Positions 1-10,457 of a DNA stretch of 64,000 nt are shown here, one piece after another. Within the stretch, counting starts at the first letter, position 1. Each line of letters opens with the position of its first letter. Source of the stretch: Pedobacter lusitanus. GTDB taxonomy: Bacteria; Bacteroidota; Bacteroidia; Sphingobacteriales; Sphingobacteriaceae. The DNA is taken from contig NZ_CP157278.1 in NCBI RefSeq assembly GCF_040026395.1, positions 3,906,001-3,970,000 of the forward strand. The letters run 5' to 3'. The notes under the pieces were generated by a model that saw nothing but the letters and a program-made list of their open reading frames with translations, made no database searches and was not told the origin of the DNA. The position numbers and the translations under genes are program-made.

Positions 1-468
1 GCATACTATTGTATTGGTCATAATAGGTTGGTCTCTTGATTTTGTGCCTTTTGATTTCTCTGTATAACTGGCTTTATTTTCTTTTTTTCGTAAGTAATTA
101 CATTTATAACTTATAATTTATTTTTAAGGTTGTGTTAAACTCGTTTCTTAACCGGGACAAATGACACATTATTGTGTTTTTATGCATATAAGTTAACATT
201 TGTTCCGATTATTGAGATTTATACTGTTTTTGTGTTTTATTCGTGTTTTTGTTAATATGTGGTTAATGTTTGTTAAAATAATATAGCTTAATGTTGTGAT
301 TGTTCTTTATAATAGAAGATTTGTTTTATTTGTGCACAAATGGTTCTAGTTATTAACAAATAATTTGATAATGATTTGCAAATGTTATATTAGGTACTGG
401 TAGTTTATACCAATAATCGACTAACAAGTAACTATAATTAACATTTATTAACTAAATTATTTCTAATT
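1..468. other. AT-rich intergenic leader of susC-like gene
   Basis: No open reading frame of convincing length and no tRNA-like fold is visible here. The stretch is very AT-rich, with many short TTTTTGTG/TTTGTTAA-like words around 170-290. It must carry the promoter of the SusC/SusD pair that starts at 469. Several near matches to the Bacteroidota -7 box (TAnnTTTG) occur but have one extra or one missing spacer base, so I do not name a promoter. Confidence 0.5.
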
Positions 469-3400
469 ATGAAAAAACTTCTCCAAAGTTTGTTCGTGCT
501 CTTGTTTTTTGCAGTGTCTGCGATGGCTCAGGAACGGACAATTACTGGTACGGTTACTGCCCAGGAAGATGGGCTGCCGCTTCCAGGCGTAAGTGTTAAA
601 GTAAAAGGAACAGCAATCGGAACAAGTACATCCGGAGCTGGAAAATATACTATTCGTGTGGGAGGCCAGGCGGTATTGGTATTTTCTTTTATCGGTTATC
701 GGCCCAAAGAAGTAGCAGTAAGTGCGGCATCTTCAACTCTTAACTTGTCTTTAATAGCTGATAATACTCAGCTTAATGAAGTTGTCGTAACGGCCATGGG
801 GCAAATCAGAACAAAAAACTCTCTGCCTTTTGCAGCGCAACAGGTTAAAGGGGATGAATTAACGCAAACCAGGACAGCCAATGCAGCATCTGCACTTTCT
901 GGTAAGGTTTCCGGATTACAGATTATTCAGGGTAACTCCATAGGTGGATCCACGAATGTTGTGATCAGAGGAAATAAATCGCTGACAGGTAACAATCAGG
1001 CCCTGTTCGTAGTGGACGGCGTGCCTATTGATAATTCAAATAATAATACCACTACTCAGAAAGCTGGTGGTGGCGGGTACGATTATGGTAATGCAGCAGC
1101 AGATATCAATCCTGATGATATTGAATCAGTAAACGTGTTAAAAGGTGCTGCTGCAAGTGCGCTTTATGGTTCAAGAGGAGCAAATGGTGTAATTATGATT
1201 ACTACCAAAAGCAGAAAGCAAGGCGGCATGGGGATAGTCATCAACAGTGGTCTGACTATAGGTGCGATTGATAAAACGACATTTCCCAAATATCAGAAAG
1301 AATACGGAGCAGGTTATTCAAGCGGTTATGAAAGCGGCGATGGTTTCCTTTTAATCGATGTTTTGGGAAAAGGGATAAAGGAAAGGGTTGCGCCAACCGG
1401 AGAGGATGCTTCATACGGGGCAAGATTTGATCCGAATTTACTGGTTTATCAATGGGATGCTTTTGATCCGCTTTCTCCCAATTATCATAAACAAACGCCC
1501 TGGGTTGCAGCTGCCAATGGTCCGGCATCTTTTTATCAGACGGCTGTTTCCAACAGTAACAGTATTATGCTGGACGGGGCATCTGATAAAGGGACAATCA
1601 AACTTGGTTATAGCAGAAATGATGAAAGAGGTACCTTACCTAATAGCAGGATTTTAAAGAATATTGTGAATTTTGGGGCTACTTATAAGATTACGGAACG
1701 TCTGACTGCTTCGGCCAGTGCCAATTTTTCAAAAGTAGACGGAACCGGCAGATATGGTACTGGTTATGATGGTTTAAATGTGAATCAGAATTTCCGGCAG
1801 TGGTATCAGACCAATGTTGATATAAAAGCTCAGAAAGAAGCTTATTTCAGAGAAGAGAAGAATATCTCATGGAACTGGAAAGACCCGTCCAGACCTGAAG
1901 GCCTGGTTGCAAGGTTCACTGATAATTATTACTGGACAAGATATCAGAATTATCAAAATGATACCAGAAGCAGGACTTTCGGAAATGCATCGGTGAATTA
2001 TAAAGTGGCTGACTGGTTAAATATAATGGGCAGAGTAACATTGGATACTTATAATGAAGCCCAGGAAGAGCGTATTGCTGTAGGTAGTAATGGTGCTGCT
2101 AAATATTCTCGCCAGGATCGTTCTTTCATTGAAACCAATTATGATCTGATTGCAAACTTCGATAAAAACCTGACCAAAGATCTTAATCTTAAAGGGTTGT
2201 TGGGTACGAATATCAGAACAAGTACAATGAAGAGTGTTTTTAACACAACCAATGGTGGTTTATTTATCCCGAAATTATATACCATATCAAACTCTATCGG
2301 AACTATTGCGCCCCCTATTGAAGAGTATGAACCAAAAGAAGTCGATGGCTATTTTGGTGGTGTAACATTGACTTATAAAGAGTTTTTGACTTTTGACGGA
2401 ACATTCAGAAGAGACAGATCATCAACTTTGCCAGTAAATAATAACGCTTATAATTATTACTCGCTGGCTGGTAGCTGGCTGTTCTCCAAACATCTGGCTG
2501 CAGATTGGTTGTCTTCTGGTAAAATCAGGGTGAATCATGCTACAGTTGGTAATGATGCGCCCTGGGGGAGTATTGTGAACTCTTATGTTCCGGAAAATAA
2601 ATACGGAGGCAGTATCGTGTACAGGAACCCGATAACGATAAATAATCCTAATCTGAAGCCTGAGCAAACAGCAAGTACGGAAGTAGGTCTTGATATGTCT
2701 TTTCTGAAAGGACGTCTGGGTTTTGATGCCACCTATTACACTGCAAAAAGTAAAGACCAGATTGTTCCTGTTGCAATTTCCAGAGCTGTTGGATATGAAA
2801 GTGCCTATGTAAACGCAGGTGTGATTCAAAATAAAGGAGTTGAGCTATCTGTGTATGGCACTCCGGTTAAAACGGAAAATTTCAGCTGGAATGTTAATGT
2901 AAACTGGACGAAGAACAACAGTAAAGTACTGGAGTTGTATAATGATAGTAAGAATCTGCAGTTAGCGGGCTTTAATGCAGGTATTAGTGTAAATGCAACC
3001 CTGGGTCAGCCTTATGGCACCATTCAGGGAGCAGACTATGTGTATAATGCTCAGGGACAAAAGGTTGTTGGGGCAGACGGTTACTACGAAGTTACAACAA
3101 GCACAAGTAATGTAATCGGTAATATCAACCCGGACTGGACTGGCGGGATTTATAATAAATTCAGATATAAAAATCTTTCTCTGGGATTTTTAGTTGATGT
3201 CCGCAAAGGTGGTGATGTTTGGTCATTAGATCAGTTTTATGCTACTTATACGGGTATTTTACCTAATACAGCAGGGCTTAATGACCTGGGAAACCCAGTC
3301 AGAAATCCCGTTACCAATGATGGCAAAAGCGGTGGTGTTATTTATCCAGGTGTAACTGCTGACGGAAAGCCTAATACGCAAAGGGTAGTGGTAGATGCCA

Positions 3401-3684
3401 ATTCAAAAAGACTGCCGCAATCAGAATATACTTATGATGCCGGCTACGTGAAATTAAGGGAAGCCACACTAACTTATACCTTGCCAAAATCTTTCATAGC
3501 TAAATGGGGACCGGTAAAAGGTGTAGATCTTTCGGTGTTTGGAAGAAATTTATGGATTATTCATAAAAACCTTCCGGATGCAGATCCTGAAGAGAATTTA
3601 TCTTCTGGTAATGTTCAGGGTTTTCAAAGTGGTGCTTATCCTACCACCCGCATTATAGGATTTAACGCTAAAATATCATTCTAA
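469..3684 (+). CDS. SusC/RagA-family TonB-linked outer membrane protein
   Basis: This is a 1071-aa outer-membrane TonB-dependent transporter of the SusC type, which imports a ligand captured by its partner SusD lipoprotein. A signal peptide ends near AMAQ (residue 21). A carboxypeptidase-D-regulatory-like domain covers about residues 24-100, followed by the LNEVVVTAMG junction typical of SusC proteins. The plug follows (about 110-245), then the beta-barrel, which ends in an aromatic residue (AKISF). The length is normal for the family. The SusD-like gene starts 17 bp downstream, so the two form a pair. No glycoside hydrolase, peptidase or anti-sigma gene adjoins, so the substrate cannot be inferred. 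The SusC assignment is firm; the ligand is unknown. Confidence 0.95.
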   Translation: MKKLLQSLFVLLFFAVSAMAQERTITGTVTAQEDGLPLPGVSVKVKGTAIGTSTSGAGKYTIRVGGQAVLVFSFIGYRPKEVAVSAASSTLNLSLIADNTQLNEVVVTAMGQIRTKNSLPFAAQQVKGDELTQTRTANAASALSGKVSGLQIIQGNSIGGSTNVVIRGNKSLTGNNQALFVVDGVPIDNSNNNTTTQKAGGGGYDYGNAAADINPDDIESVNVLKGAAASALYGSRGANGVIMITTKSRKQGGMGIVINSGLTIGAIDKTTFPKYQKEYGAGYSSGYESGDGFLLIDVLGKGIKERVAPTGEDASYGARFDPNLLVYQWDAFDPLSPNYHKQTPWVAAANGPASFYQTAVSNSNSIMLDGASDKGTIKLGYSRNDERGTLPNSRILKNIVNFGATYKITERLTASASANFSKVDGTGRYGTGYDGLNVNQNFRQWYQTNVDIKAQKEAYFREEKNISWNWKDPSRPEGLVARFTDNYYWTRYQNYQNDTRSRTFGNASVNYKVADWLNIMGRVTLDTYNEAQEERIAVGSNGAAKYSRQDRSFIETNYDLIANFDKNLTKDLNLKGLLGTNIRTSTMKSVFNTTNGGLFIPKLYTISNSIGTIAPPIEEYEPKEVDGYFGGVTLTYKEFLTFDGTFRRDRSSTLPVNNNAYNYYSLAGSWLFSKHLAADWLSSGKIRVNHATVGNDAPWGSIVNSYVPENKYGGSIVYRNPITINNPNLKPEQTASTEVGLDMSFLKGRLGFDATYYTAKSKDQIVPVAISRAVGYESAYVNAGVIQNKGVELSVYGTPVKTENFSWNVNVNWTKNNSKVLELYNDSKNLQLAGFNAGISVNATLGQPYGTIQGADYVYNAQGQKVVGADGYYEVTTSTSNVIGNINPDWTGGIYNKFRYKNLSLGFLVDVRKGGDVWSLDQFYATYTGILPNTAGLNDLGNPVRNPVTNDGKSGGVIYPGVTADGKPNTQRVVVDANSKRLPQSEYTYDAGYVKLREATLTYTLPKSFIAKWGPVKGVDLSVFGRNLWIIHKNLPDADPEENLSSGNVQGFQSGAYPTTRIIGFNAKISF

Positions 3685-3701
3685 AATCTAACTCAATTAA
3701 G

Positions 3702-5129
3702 ATGAAAAAATCGATTATATTTTTTATTGGTATGCTGATATTTGCAGGCTGTAAGAAAGATATTGCCTCATTAAATACCAAAACAAAACAACCAACTACG
3801 GTACCCGCCGGAACCTTATTTGCATATGCAACTAAGAAATATGCTGATGCAATTACCAATGCGAGTGTAAATACTAATGTGTTCAGGTTTACCGTCAGTC
3901 ATTGGGCTATGGTGAGTTATCAGGAAGAAGCACAGTATGATTTCTCAACCAGAGGAATACCTCTGGCATGGTGGTCTGAAATGTATAACGAAGTCCTCAA
4001 AAACCTGGATGATGCTATGGGGAAGGTTGCTGCCGATCCTGCATTGTCTGCTGGTGAAAAAGCAAATAAACTGGCTATTCTGGATGTTATGCAAGTGGTT
4101 GCTTATAGCACACTGGTCAATACGTTCGGAAATGTGCCTTATACAGAGGCGCTGAATTCGGCTAATTTTTTTCCTAAATATGATGATGCCAAAACAATTT
4201 CGCTGGATTTATTAAAACGTTTGAATAATGATATCAGTAAGTTAAATGCAGGGAGTCCTGGGTTTTCGGCTGGAGAAGACCTGTTGTATAAAGGGAGTGT
4301 GGCTAAATGGATCAGGTTTGCCAATTCTCTGCGTATGCAGCAGGGATTGATTATTGCAGATGCAGAAAATGCTATTGCTAAAACAGCAGTTGAGGCTTCG
4401 GATGCAGGAGCAATTTCATCTGCCGCAGATAATGCTTCATTTGCTTATTTAGCAGGTGCACCCAATCAGAATCCTTTGTATGTTGATATTGTTACTGGCG
4501 GACGGGGGGATTATGTTTCTGCTGAAGATCTGGTTAAAAAGCTGATTGCTTTATCTGATCCCCGGTTATCTCAGTTTTTTAATAAAAATGACGCAGGTAA
4601 TTATGTTGGTGGTATTGTTGGAAAAGTAAATACACCTTCTTTAGTGTCTTTACCAGCAGAAAAAGTTTACGCAGCAGAAGAACCGTCGTTGTTTATGGAT
4701 TATGCGGAAACTGAATTCTACAGAGCTGAAGCTATTGAAAGAGGTTTTGCTATGTCTGGCAGTGCCGAAACACATTATAATAATGCTGTTACAGCCTCAA
4801 TTCTCTATTGGGGAGGTACAGCTGCCGAAGCTGCGGCTTATCTGGCCAGACCGGATGTCGCATATGCGACTGCTTCAGGTAGCTGGAAGGAGAAACTCGG
4901 TGTGCAGAAATGGATTTCACTGTATAGTCGTCCATTTAACGGCTGGACTGAATTAAGAAGACTGGATTATCCGAAGGTTACGCCGCCGGTAAGTGCGAGA
5001 TCAACTTTTCCTGCCAGATTCCCTTATCCAAATAATGAACAACAATTGAATGGTACTAATTATGCTGCTGCAGCTGCAGCAATTGGTGGTGATAAAGTAA
5101 CAACAAAGCTATTCTGGGATAAATTCTAA
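3702..5129 (+). CDS. SusD/RagB-family nutrient-binding lipoprotein (SusD-like_2 type)
   Basis: This 475-aa outer-membrane lipoprotein should cap the SusC barrel encoded just upstream and bind the ligand at the cell surface. The N-terminus has a lipobox (IFAGC, Cys17). The body is helix-rich with the TPR-like look of SusD proteins. It resembles the SusD-like_2 subfamily, with PAGTLFAYATKKYADAIT near the N-terminus, an AxFxRAEA-type stretch (YAETEFYRAEAIERGF) in the middle, and a QKWISLYSRPFNGWTELRRLDYP segment near the C-terminus. It follows the susC-like gene by 17 bp and is followed by a strong terminator, so the pair is a two-gene operon. Confidence 0.93.
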   Translation: MKKSIIFFIGMLIFAGCKKDIASLNTKTKQPTTVPAGTLFAYATKKYADAITNASVNTNVFRFTVSHWAMVSYQEEAQYDFSTRGIPLAWWSEMYNEVLKNLDDAMGKVAADPALSAGEKANKLAILDVMQVVAYSTLVNTFGNVPYTEALNSANFFPKYDDAKTISLDLLKRLNNDISKLNAGSPGFSAGEDLLYKGSVAKWIRFANSLRMQQGLIIADAENAIAKTAVEASDAGAISSAADNASFAYLAGAPNQNPLYVDIVTGGRGDYVSAEDLVKKLIALSDPRLSQFFNKNDAGNYVGGIVGKVNTPSLVSLPAEKVYAAEEPSLFMDYAETEFYRAEAIERGFAMSGSAETHYNNAVTASILYWGGTAAEAAAYLARPDVAYATASGSWKEKLGVQKWISLYSRPFNGWTELRRLDYPKVTPPVSARSTFPARFPYPNNEQQLNGTNYAAAAAAIGGDKVTTKLFWDKF

Positions 5130-5154
5130 TCGATTTATGCAGAAAGTATTTATA

Positions 5155-5196
5155 CCAGGAAGCCCGCGGAAATTTTTCGCGGGCTTCCTGGTTTTT
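5155..5196 (+). terminator. Rho-independent terminator after susD-like gene
   Basis: A perfect 14-bp stem (5155-5168 with 5178-5191, GC-rich CCCGCG core) closes a 9-nt loop and is followed by five T. It ends the SusC/SusD operon. Confidence 0.92.
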
Positions 5197-5420
5197 AATA
5201 GTGTGGGAATAGGTTAATTCTTGTTTATTTTCTGTCAAACGAGTTTGATTTTTTTCCTGATGATGAAAAAGACTGCATATCCAGGTCTCTTTGGGATAAA
5301 ATGCATTGTAAACCCGGGGTTTTAAGGTTAAAATATTGGCAGTTAGTAGTATGGGTCAAATAATGTTGTATATTAATGTAATATTATTATTACCTAAACC
5401 AAAACTATCATCCAAAATCT

Positions 5421-8189
5421 ATGAAAAAACAATTATCAGGTATTGTTATACTGCTGTTTCTGTTTGCAGAAATGGCAATTGCACAAAAAAAAGTAATTAG
5501 CGGGACTGTTACCGATGGAGCCAGCAAAGAAACTATTGCGGGTGTGTCTGTACGTGTGAAGGGAGGTACCCTGAGTACAAGTACCAATCAAAATGGACAA
5601 TTTGCTATTCAGGCAGGTCCGGCAGATCAGCTGATTTTTAGTTATACAGGTTATACAGCGGTAACTATGACTGTTGGAACCAATGCAAAAATCGACGTAA
5701 CCATGGAGAGCAATACTGCGCAGTTAAATGAGGTGGTATTGATCGGTACACGTTCTGCCGGCAGGGTAAAGCTGGAAACAGCTGTTCCGGTTGATATTGT
5801 CAATGTCAGCAAATCTGCGGCTACTACGGGCCGTATGGAGCTTACCGATATTTTAAATTATGCGGCACCTTCATTCAATTATAACAAGCAGTCCGGATCT
5901 GATGGAGCGGATCATGTTGAGCTGGGTACTTTAAGGGGGCTGGGACCTGATCAGACTTTAGTACTGGTTAATGGTAAACGCCGGCATTCTACTGCTTTTG
6001 TCTCTGTATTTGGAACAAGGGGCAGAGGGAATTCGGGAGTGGATCTGAGTTCGATACCTACTGCCTCAATTGAAAGAGTCGAAATTCTGAGAGATGGAGC
6101 TTCTGCTCAGTATGGTTCTGATGCGATTGCGGGGGTAATCAACATTGTGCTGAAAAAATCTGTAAACCAGTTTAATATCAACGCAGGTTATTCGGGGTAT
6201 TACGATCCGGCATTTAACAGTGGAAAGAGTATTGTTGCCAATCAGTATCCTCATGGAGGAGCTATTGATGGAAATGCAGTTAATATAGATGCGAATTACG
6301 GCTTTAAAATAGGGAAAGAAGGATTTTTAAATATTACAGCAGATTATTCAAAAAATGGAAAAACTTACAGACAGGTCCATGATACAGCAACAGCAAACCC
6401 TAAAGCACTGCCTGTAAATACAGCAAGACGGGCTAATGGTGACGGCTCTTCAGAGAATGGAACTATATTTTTCAATAATGAGATTCCAGTGAGTGCAAAA
6501 ACTACGTTTTACAGTTTTGGTGGTTTTAGCTACAAAGCATCAGATGCTTATGCGTTTTCGAGAAATTTTCTGGCCAGACCGGATCGTTTTCCAACAAAGC
6601 CTGACGGGACCTTAATTCCTGTGGATGGCGTGATTTTTAATACACCAAACGGAGATTCTTATTATAATCCGTTAATTGAAACGCATAATAGTGATCTGGC
6701 ATTTGCTGCTGGTCTGAAAGGGAGTTTTGGAGATGCGTGGTCATGGGATTTTAGTAATAATACAGGAAATAACAACTTTCGCTTTTACGGGGAAAAGACC
6801 TTTAATGCTTCTTTAGGCGCAGGAAAAACTCATTTTGATGACGGCGGTTCTGCTTTTCTGCAGAATACAAGTAACCTGAATTTCAGCAAACATTTTGACA
6901 AAGTATTATCGGGATTTAACCTGGGTTTTGGTGCTGAATATCGTTATGAACGGTACAAAATCTTTTCCGGGGAGGAAGCTTCCTATAAAAACTATGATCC
7001 TAGTGGGGTGAAAGCGGCCGGATCGCAGGGCTTTCCGGGATTTCAGCCGGGTGATGCTGCGAATGCGAACCGCTCGGTATTTGGTGGATTTGTTGATTTT
7101 GAAGTCGACATCACTAAAAAATGGCTGATTGATTTTGCTAATCGTCTGGAGCACTACAGTGATTTTGGTTATAATTTCAATACTAAATTTGCTACCCGTT
7201 ATAAAATCACAGATAACTTTAATGTCCGTGGTTCGGTGGGTACGGGTTTCCGTGCACCATCTTTACAGCAGATCAATTACAGTTCTACATTTACCAATGT
7301 GCAGGGAGCTATCATCTCGGAGGTTAAGATTGCGCCTAATCATAGCCCGATTACCCAGGCAGCAGGGATACAAAGTCTTAAACAGGAGAAATCCAGGAAT
7401 GCCGGTTTAGGGTTTACCTTTAAGCCTGTTCCTGAATTCAGTATTACGGTTGATGGTTATATCATCAAGGTGACAGACCGTGTGGTACTGTCGGGGCAGT
7501 TCAGCGCAGAAGACAAGACGCTTGATCCATCGTTTACCGATGCACTGAAAGCACTTCATGTAGGTTCTGCACAGTTTTTCGCTAATGCAGTAAATACAAC
7601 TAACCGTGGTTTGGATGTAGTACTGGATTACAATAAAACTATTGGAGATAACCGGTACAGAATGTTATTTACCGGAAATTTCCAGCATATGACTATTGAT
7701 AAGATTAATTATCCGCCAATACTGGGCAGAACGGAAGCTTTACAGGAAACTTTTCTGAGTTCAAGGGAGCGGAAGTTCATTCTGGCCTCAGCTCCGGCTA
7801 CCAAGTTCTCTTTAAATCCTGAGTTCGGACATAAAGATTTTACTGCAGGAATGCGTTTTACCTATTTCGGTAAAGTAGATATCTACGGATATGGGGATGG
7901 GTCAGGTATTTATCCTACTGTGCCTGCAGATAACGGATCAGGACCTTTGCCGGATTTGTATAATTATACCGGTAAAGTAGTCAGTGATGTTTACTTATCG
8001 TTTAAGTTGAATAAAATTGCACGTATTACCTTAGGATCTGACAATATTTTTAATGTTCACCCTGATCTGGGTTATATTAAAGGAGCAAAAGGATATGCTT
8101 ATAACAATGAACCTGCAGGGCCATTTGACGCAGTGCAAATGGGGAGTAACGGCAGACGTTTCTTTGTTCGTGTGGGTTTAACCTTATAA
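5421..8189 (+). CDS. TonB-dependent receptor with carboxypeptidase-like N-terminal domain
   Basis: This 922-aa outer-membrane receptor imports an unknown substrate using TonB energy. The signal peptide ends at AIAQ (about residue 22). A carboxypeptidase-regulatory-like beta domain follows (about 24-95), then the LNEVVLIGTRS junction. The plug carries QTLVLVNGKRRH and the conserved ERVEILRDGASAQYGSDAIAGVIN segment (about 195-245). A barrel follows and ends in RVGLTL. It differs from the SusC protein upstream: it is shorter, has no SusD partner, and has a plug closer to classical vitamin B12/siderophore-type receptors. It has its own terminators on both sides, so it is monocistronic. The ligand is unknown. 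Confidence 0.93.
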   Translation: MKKQLSGIVILLFLFAEMAIAQKKVISGTVTDGASKETIAGVSVRVKGGTLSTSTNQNGQFAIQAGPADQLIFSYTGYTAVTMTVGTNAKIDVTMESNTAQLNEVVLIGTRSAGRVKLETAVPVDIVNVSKSAATTGRMELTDILNYAAPSFNYNKQSGSDGADHVELGTLRGLGPDQTLVLVNGKRRHSTAFVSVFGTRGRGNSGVDLSSIPTASIERVEILRDGASAQYGSDAIAGVINIVLKKSVNQFNINAGYSGYYDPAFNSGKSIVANQYPHGGAIDGNAVNIDANYGFKIGKEGFLNITADYSKNGKTYRQVHDTATANPKALPVNTARRANGDGSSENGTIFFNNEIPVSAKTTFYSFGGFSYKASDAYAFSRNFLARPDRFPTKPDGTLIPVDGVIFNTPNGDSYYNPLIETHNSDLAFAAGLKGSFGDAWSWDFSNNTGNNNFRFYGEKTFNASLGAGKTHFDDGGSAFLQNTSNLNFSKHFDKVLSGFNLGFGAEYRYERYKIFSGEEASYKNYDPSGVKAAGSQGFPGFQPGDAANANRSVFGGFVDFEVDITKKWLIDFANRLEHYSDFGYNFNTKFATRYKITDNFNVRGSVGTGFRAPSLQQINYSSTFTNVQGAIISEVKIAPNHSPITQAAGIQSLKQEKSRNAGLGFTFKPVPEFSITVDGYIIKVTDRVVLSGQFSAEDKTLDPSFTDALKALHVGSAQFFANAVNTTNRGLDVVLDYNKTIGDNRYRMLFTGNFQHMTIDKINYPPILGRTEALQETFLSSRERKFILASAPATKFSLNPEFGHKDFTAGMRFTYFGKVDIYGYGDGSGIYPTVPADNGSGPLPDLYNYTGKVVSDVYLSFKLNKIARITLGSDNIFNVHPDLGYIKGAKGYAYNNEPAGPFDAVQMGSNGRRFFVRVGLTL

Positions 8190-8207
8190 CATTTGAGTTT
8201 ATTGAAG

Positions 8208-8249
8208 AAAAATCCCATCAGCTGTTTTTGGTTTGCTGATGGGGTTTTT
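8208..8249 (+). terminator. Rho-independent terminator after TonB receptor
   Basis: A 15-bp stem (8208-8222 with 8235-8249, one G-T wobble) encloses a 12-nt loop. The right arm ends in five T. Confidence 0.88.
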
Positions 8250-8275
8250 GCAAGCCCTTATTCAAAAACATTAAA

Positions 8276-8310
8276 TTGTTTTCTTTTTTTAGCAAAAGTT
8301 GTATCTTGCG
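8276..8310 (+). promoter_or_regulatory. Probable promoter of the PPIase gene
   Basis: A TATCTTGC box at 8302-8309 resembles the Bacteroidota -7 element (TAnnTTTG). A TTG at 8276-8278 lies 23 bp upstream as a possible -33 element. It lies between the terminator of the receptor gene and the start codon at 8341, where a promoter is required. Confidence 0.4.
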
Positions 8311-8340
8311 CCCTCTTTAAAAATATAAATAATAGATATT

Positions 8341-10437
8341 ATGGGTTTTATGACTTTTTTGCGGAATCGCATGGGCATTATCTTAGTGGGCGCCATCGGT
8401 TTTGCAATTGTTGCATTTTTAGTCGGTGATGCAATTAACGTAGGAAAGCCTTTCTGGGCAGCATCTCAAAAGGTTGTTGGGTCAGTGGATGGTGAGGACA
8501 TCAACATCGATGAATTTGGTCCTAAAGTAGATCAGAATTTACAACAGTTCAAACAGCAGTACGGTGGTAGTGCTAATCCTCAAATGACAGCTATGGCTGT
8601 TGACAATGCATGGAATGGTGAATTAGCTACTTTACTACTGGCTAAAGAATATCACCGTTTAGGTTTAGGTATCTCCAGTGAAGAATTGTTCGATTTATAT
8701 CAGGGTAAAAATCCCAGCCCGCTGATCGTTCAGTATTTTGGTAATCCTCAAACTGGTCAGGTTGACCGTGCTGCGGTAATCAATTCGTTGAAACAACAGG
8801 CAACAAACCCTCAGTTGAAACAACAGTGGGATCTGCTGGAAGCTGAAGTTGAAAAACAAGCTTTACAACAGAAATATGGTAACCTGATTAAAAACTCTGT
8901 TTACGTAACTTCTCTGGAAGCTAATGATGAGTATCAGAACCGAAATAAACTGGCTAGCTTTAACTATGTGAGTCTGGATTATGCAAGTATTCCTGATGCA
9001 TCTGTTAAGCCATCAGACGCTGATTATTCAGATTATTACAATAACAACAAAAAGAGATTTGATAACCCTGCGGAGACACGTTCATTTGAATATGTTGCCT
9101 TCAGTGTTAATCCAACTAAAGAAGATTCTGCTGCGGTTAAAACTCAGGTAGAAAAATTAGCTTCTGATTTCAAAGCTTCAAAAAGTGATTCATTATTTGC
9201 GGCAGTTAACTCTGATGTTAAAGTTCCATATGCTTATATCAATAAAGGTAAATTAGATCCTAAAATTGATTCGGCAGTATTTGCTTTGCCAGCAGGAAGC
9301 TTCTACGGACCAGTGTTCACAGGAAATTCTTATAAACTGGTTAAAGTTATCGATACGCGTTTCTCTCCGGATTCAGTAAAAGCAAGTCATATCCTTTTAG
9401 ACGCAACTAAATTAGGTGGTGTTGATAAGGCTGAGAAAATGGCTGACTCTTTAAAATCCCTGATCCAGAAAGGTGCAAGTTTTGCAGCTCTGGCTAAAAC
9501 TTACAGTGTTGACGGATCGAAAGATAAAGGTGGTGAACTGGGTACTTTTTCAAGAGGCCAGATGGTTCCTGAATTTGAGAATGCAGCATTTAATGGTCAG
9601 GTTGGTGATCTTAAGGTAGTACGCTCACAATTCGGTGTACACTTAATTAAAATAGAAAAACAAATCGGTTCTTCTAAAGTAGCTAAACTGGCTTATATTG
9701 AGAAAAATCTTACACCAAGCAGCAAAACTAAAGATCAGGCTTACAAAAAAGCTTCGAGCTTCCTGAATGCTGTTAAAGGTGATAACTTCAGTGCTGAAGC
9801 TAAAAAACTAGGTTATACTGTAGCTATCGCAGATAGAATTACAGGTAGCCAGGGTTATGCACCTGGATTGGATAATCCACGTCAGTTGATCCGTGATGGC
9901 TTTGCAGCTAAAAAAGGAGATGTATTATCTGAAGTTTATCAGATGGATAATGCTTTTGTTGTAGCGCATGTGACTGACATCAAAGCAAAAGGTATTTTAC
10001 CTCTGGATGCAATCAAAAAGGATATTGAGCCAATGGTTATCAATGCTGTTAAAGCTAAGATGCTGACTGAAAAATTAAATAATGCTGCTAAAGGCGCAGG
10101 TAATCTTGCACAGATAGCTCAGAAAGTTGGTAAAACAGTTACTCCTGTTACAAATATTGTGTTTTCAAACCCGATTGTTCCGGGAGCGGCACAGGAGAAT
10201 AAACTGATAGGTACTGTATTTGGTTCTGCACCAGGTAAATTATCTAAACCAGTTGACGGTGAGCACGGCGTATATGTATTTACAGTGAATGGATTCAGTA
10301 ATCCTGCTCCAATTGGAAATACTTACAAACAAAAAGAAATCATGCGTCAGGCAATAGCTCAGAAGTCATTGGGAGCAGCATTCCAGGCATTACAGGATAA
10401 AAGTGATATAAAAGACAATAGAGTGAAATTCTATTAA
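8341..10437 (+). CDS. Membrane-anchored periplasmic peptidyl-prolyl isomerase, PpiD-like
   Basis: This 698-aa protein is a parvulin-type foldase/chaperone anchored in the inner membrane and facing the periplasm. A single transmembrane helix covers about residues 12-32. A long SurA-N-like chaperone region follows. One rotamase (PpiC) domain spans about residues 343-440, recognisable by VKASHILLDA, FAALAKTYSVDGS, KGGELGTFSRGQMVPEFENAAF and GVHLIKIE. The remaining C-terminal part, about 250 aa, is a second chaperone-like region. The layout and size match Bacteroidota PpiD/SurA_N-domain proteins. It probably helps outer-membrane proteins mature. It stands alone between two terminators. Confidence 0.92.
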   Translation: MGFMTFLRNRMGIILVGAIGFAIVAFLVGDAINVGKPFWAASQKVVGSVDGEDINIDEFGPKVDQNLQQFKQQYGGSANPQMTAMAVDNAWNGELATLLLAKEYHRLGLGISSEELFDLYQGKNPSPLIVQYFGNPQTGQVDRAAVINSLKQQATNPQLKQQWDLLEAEVEKQALQQKYGNLIKNSVYVTSLEANDEYQNRNKLASFNYVSLDYASIPDASVKPSDADYSDYYNNNKKRFDNPAETRSFEYVAFSVNPTKEDSAAVKTQVEKLASDFKASKSDSLFAAVNSDVKVPYAYINKGKLDPKIDSAVFALPAGSFYGPVFTGNSYKLVKVIDTRFSPDSVKASHILLDATKLGGVDKAEKMADSLKSLIQKGASFAALAKTYSVDGSKDKGGELGTFSRGQMVPEFENAAFNGQVGDLKVVRSQFGVHLIKIEKQIGSSKVAKLAYIEKNLTPSSKTKDQAYKKASSFLNAVKGDNFSAEAKKLGYTVAIADRITGSQGYAPGLDNPRQLIRDGFAAKKGDVLSEVYQMDNAFVVAHVTDIKAKGILPLDAIKKDIEPMVINAVKAKMLTEKLNNAAKGAGNLAQIAQKVGKTVTPVTNIVFSNPIVPGAAQENKLIGTVFGSAPGKLSKPVDGEHGVYVFTVNGFSNPAPIGNTYKQKEIMRQAIAQKSLGAAFQALQDKSDIKDNRVKFY

Positions 10438-10449
10438 TCTTATTTTACG

Positions 10450-10457
10450 TAATTTTG
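10450..10457 (+). promoter_or_regulatory. Possible -7 box for the DUF2480 gene
   Basis: TAATTTTG fits the TAnnTTTG consensus exactly, 44 bp before the ATG at 10502. The -33 element is not clear. The predicted start of transcription would fall inside the terminator hairpin just downstream, so this is only a candidate. Confidence 0.3.

Noticed and set aside
8193..8429. 78-codon frame overlapping the start of the PPIase gene
   Set aside because: It runs through the terminator and promoter and overlaps the much better supported PPIase start.
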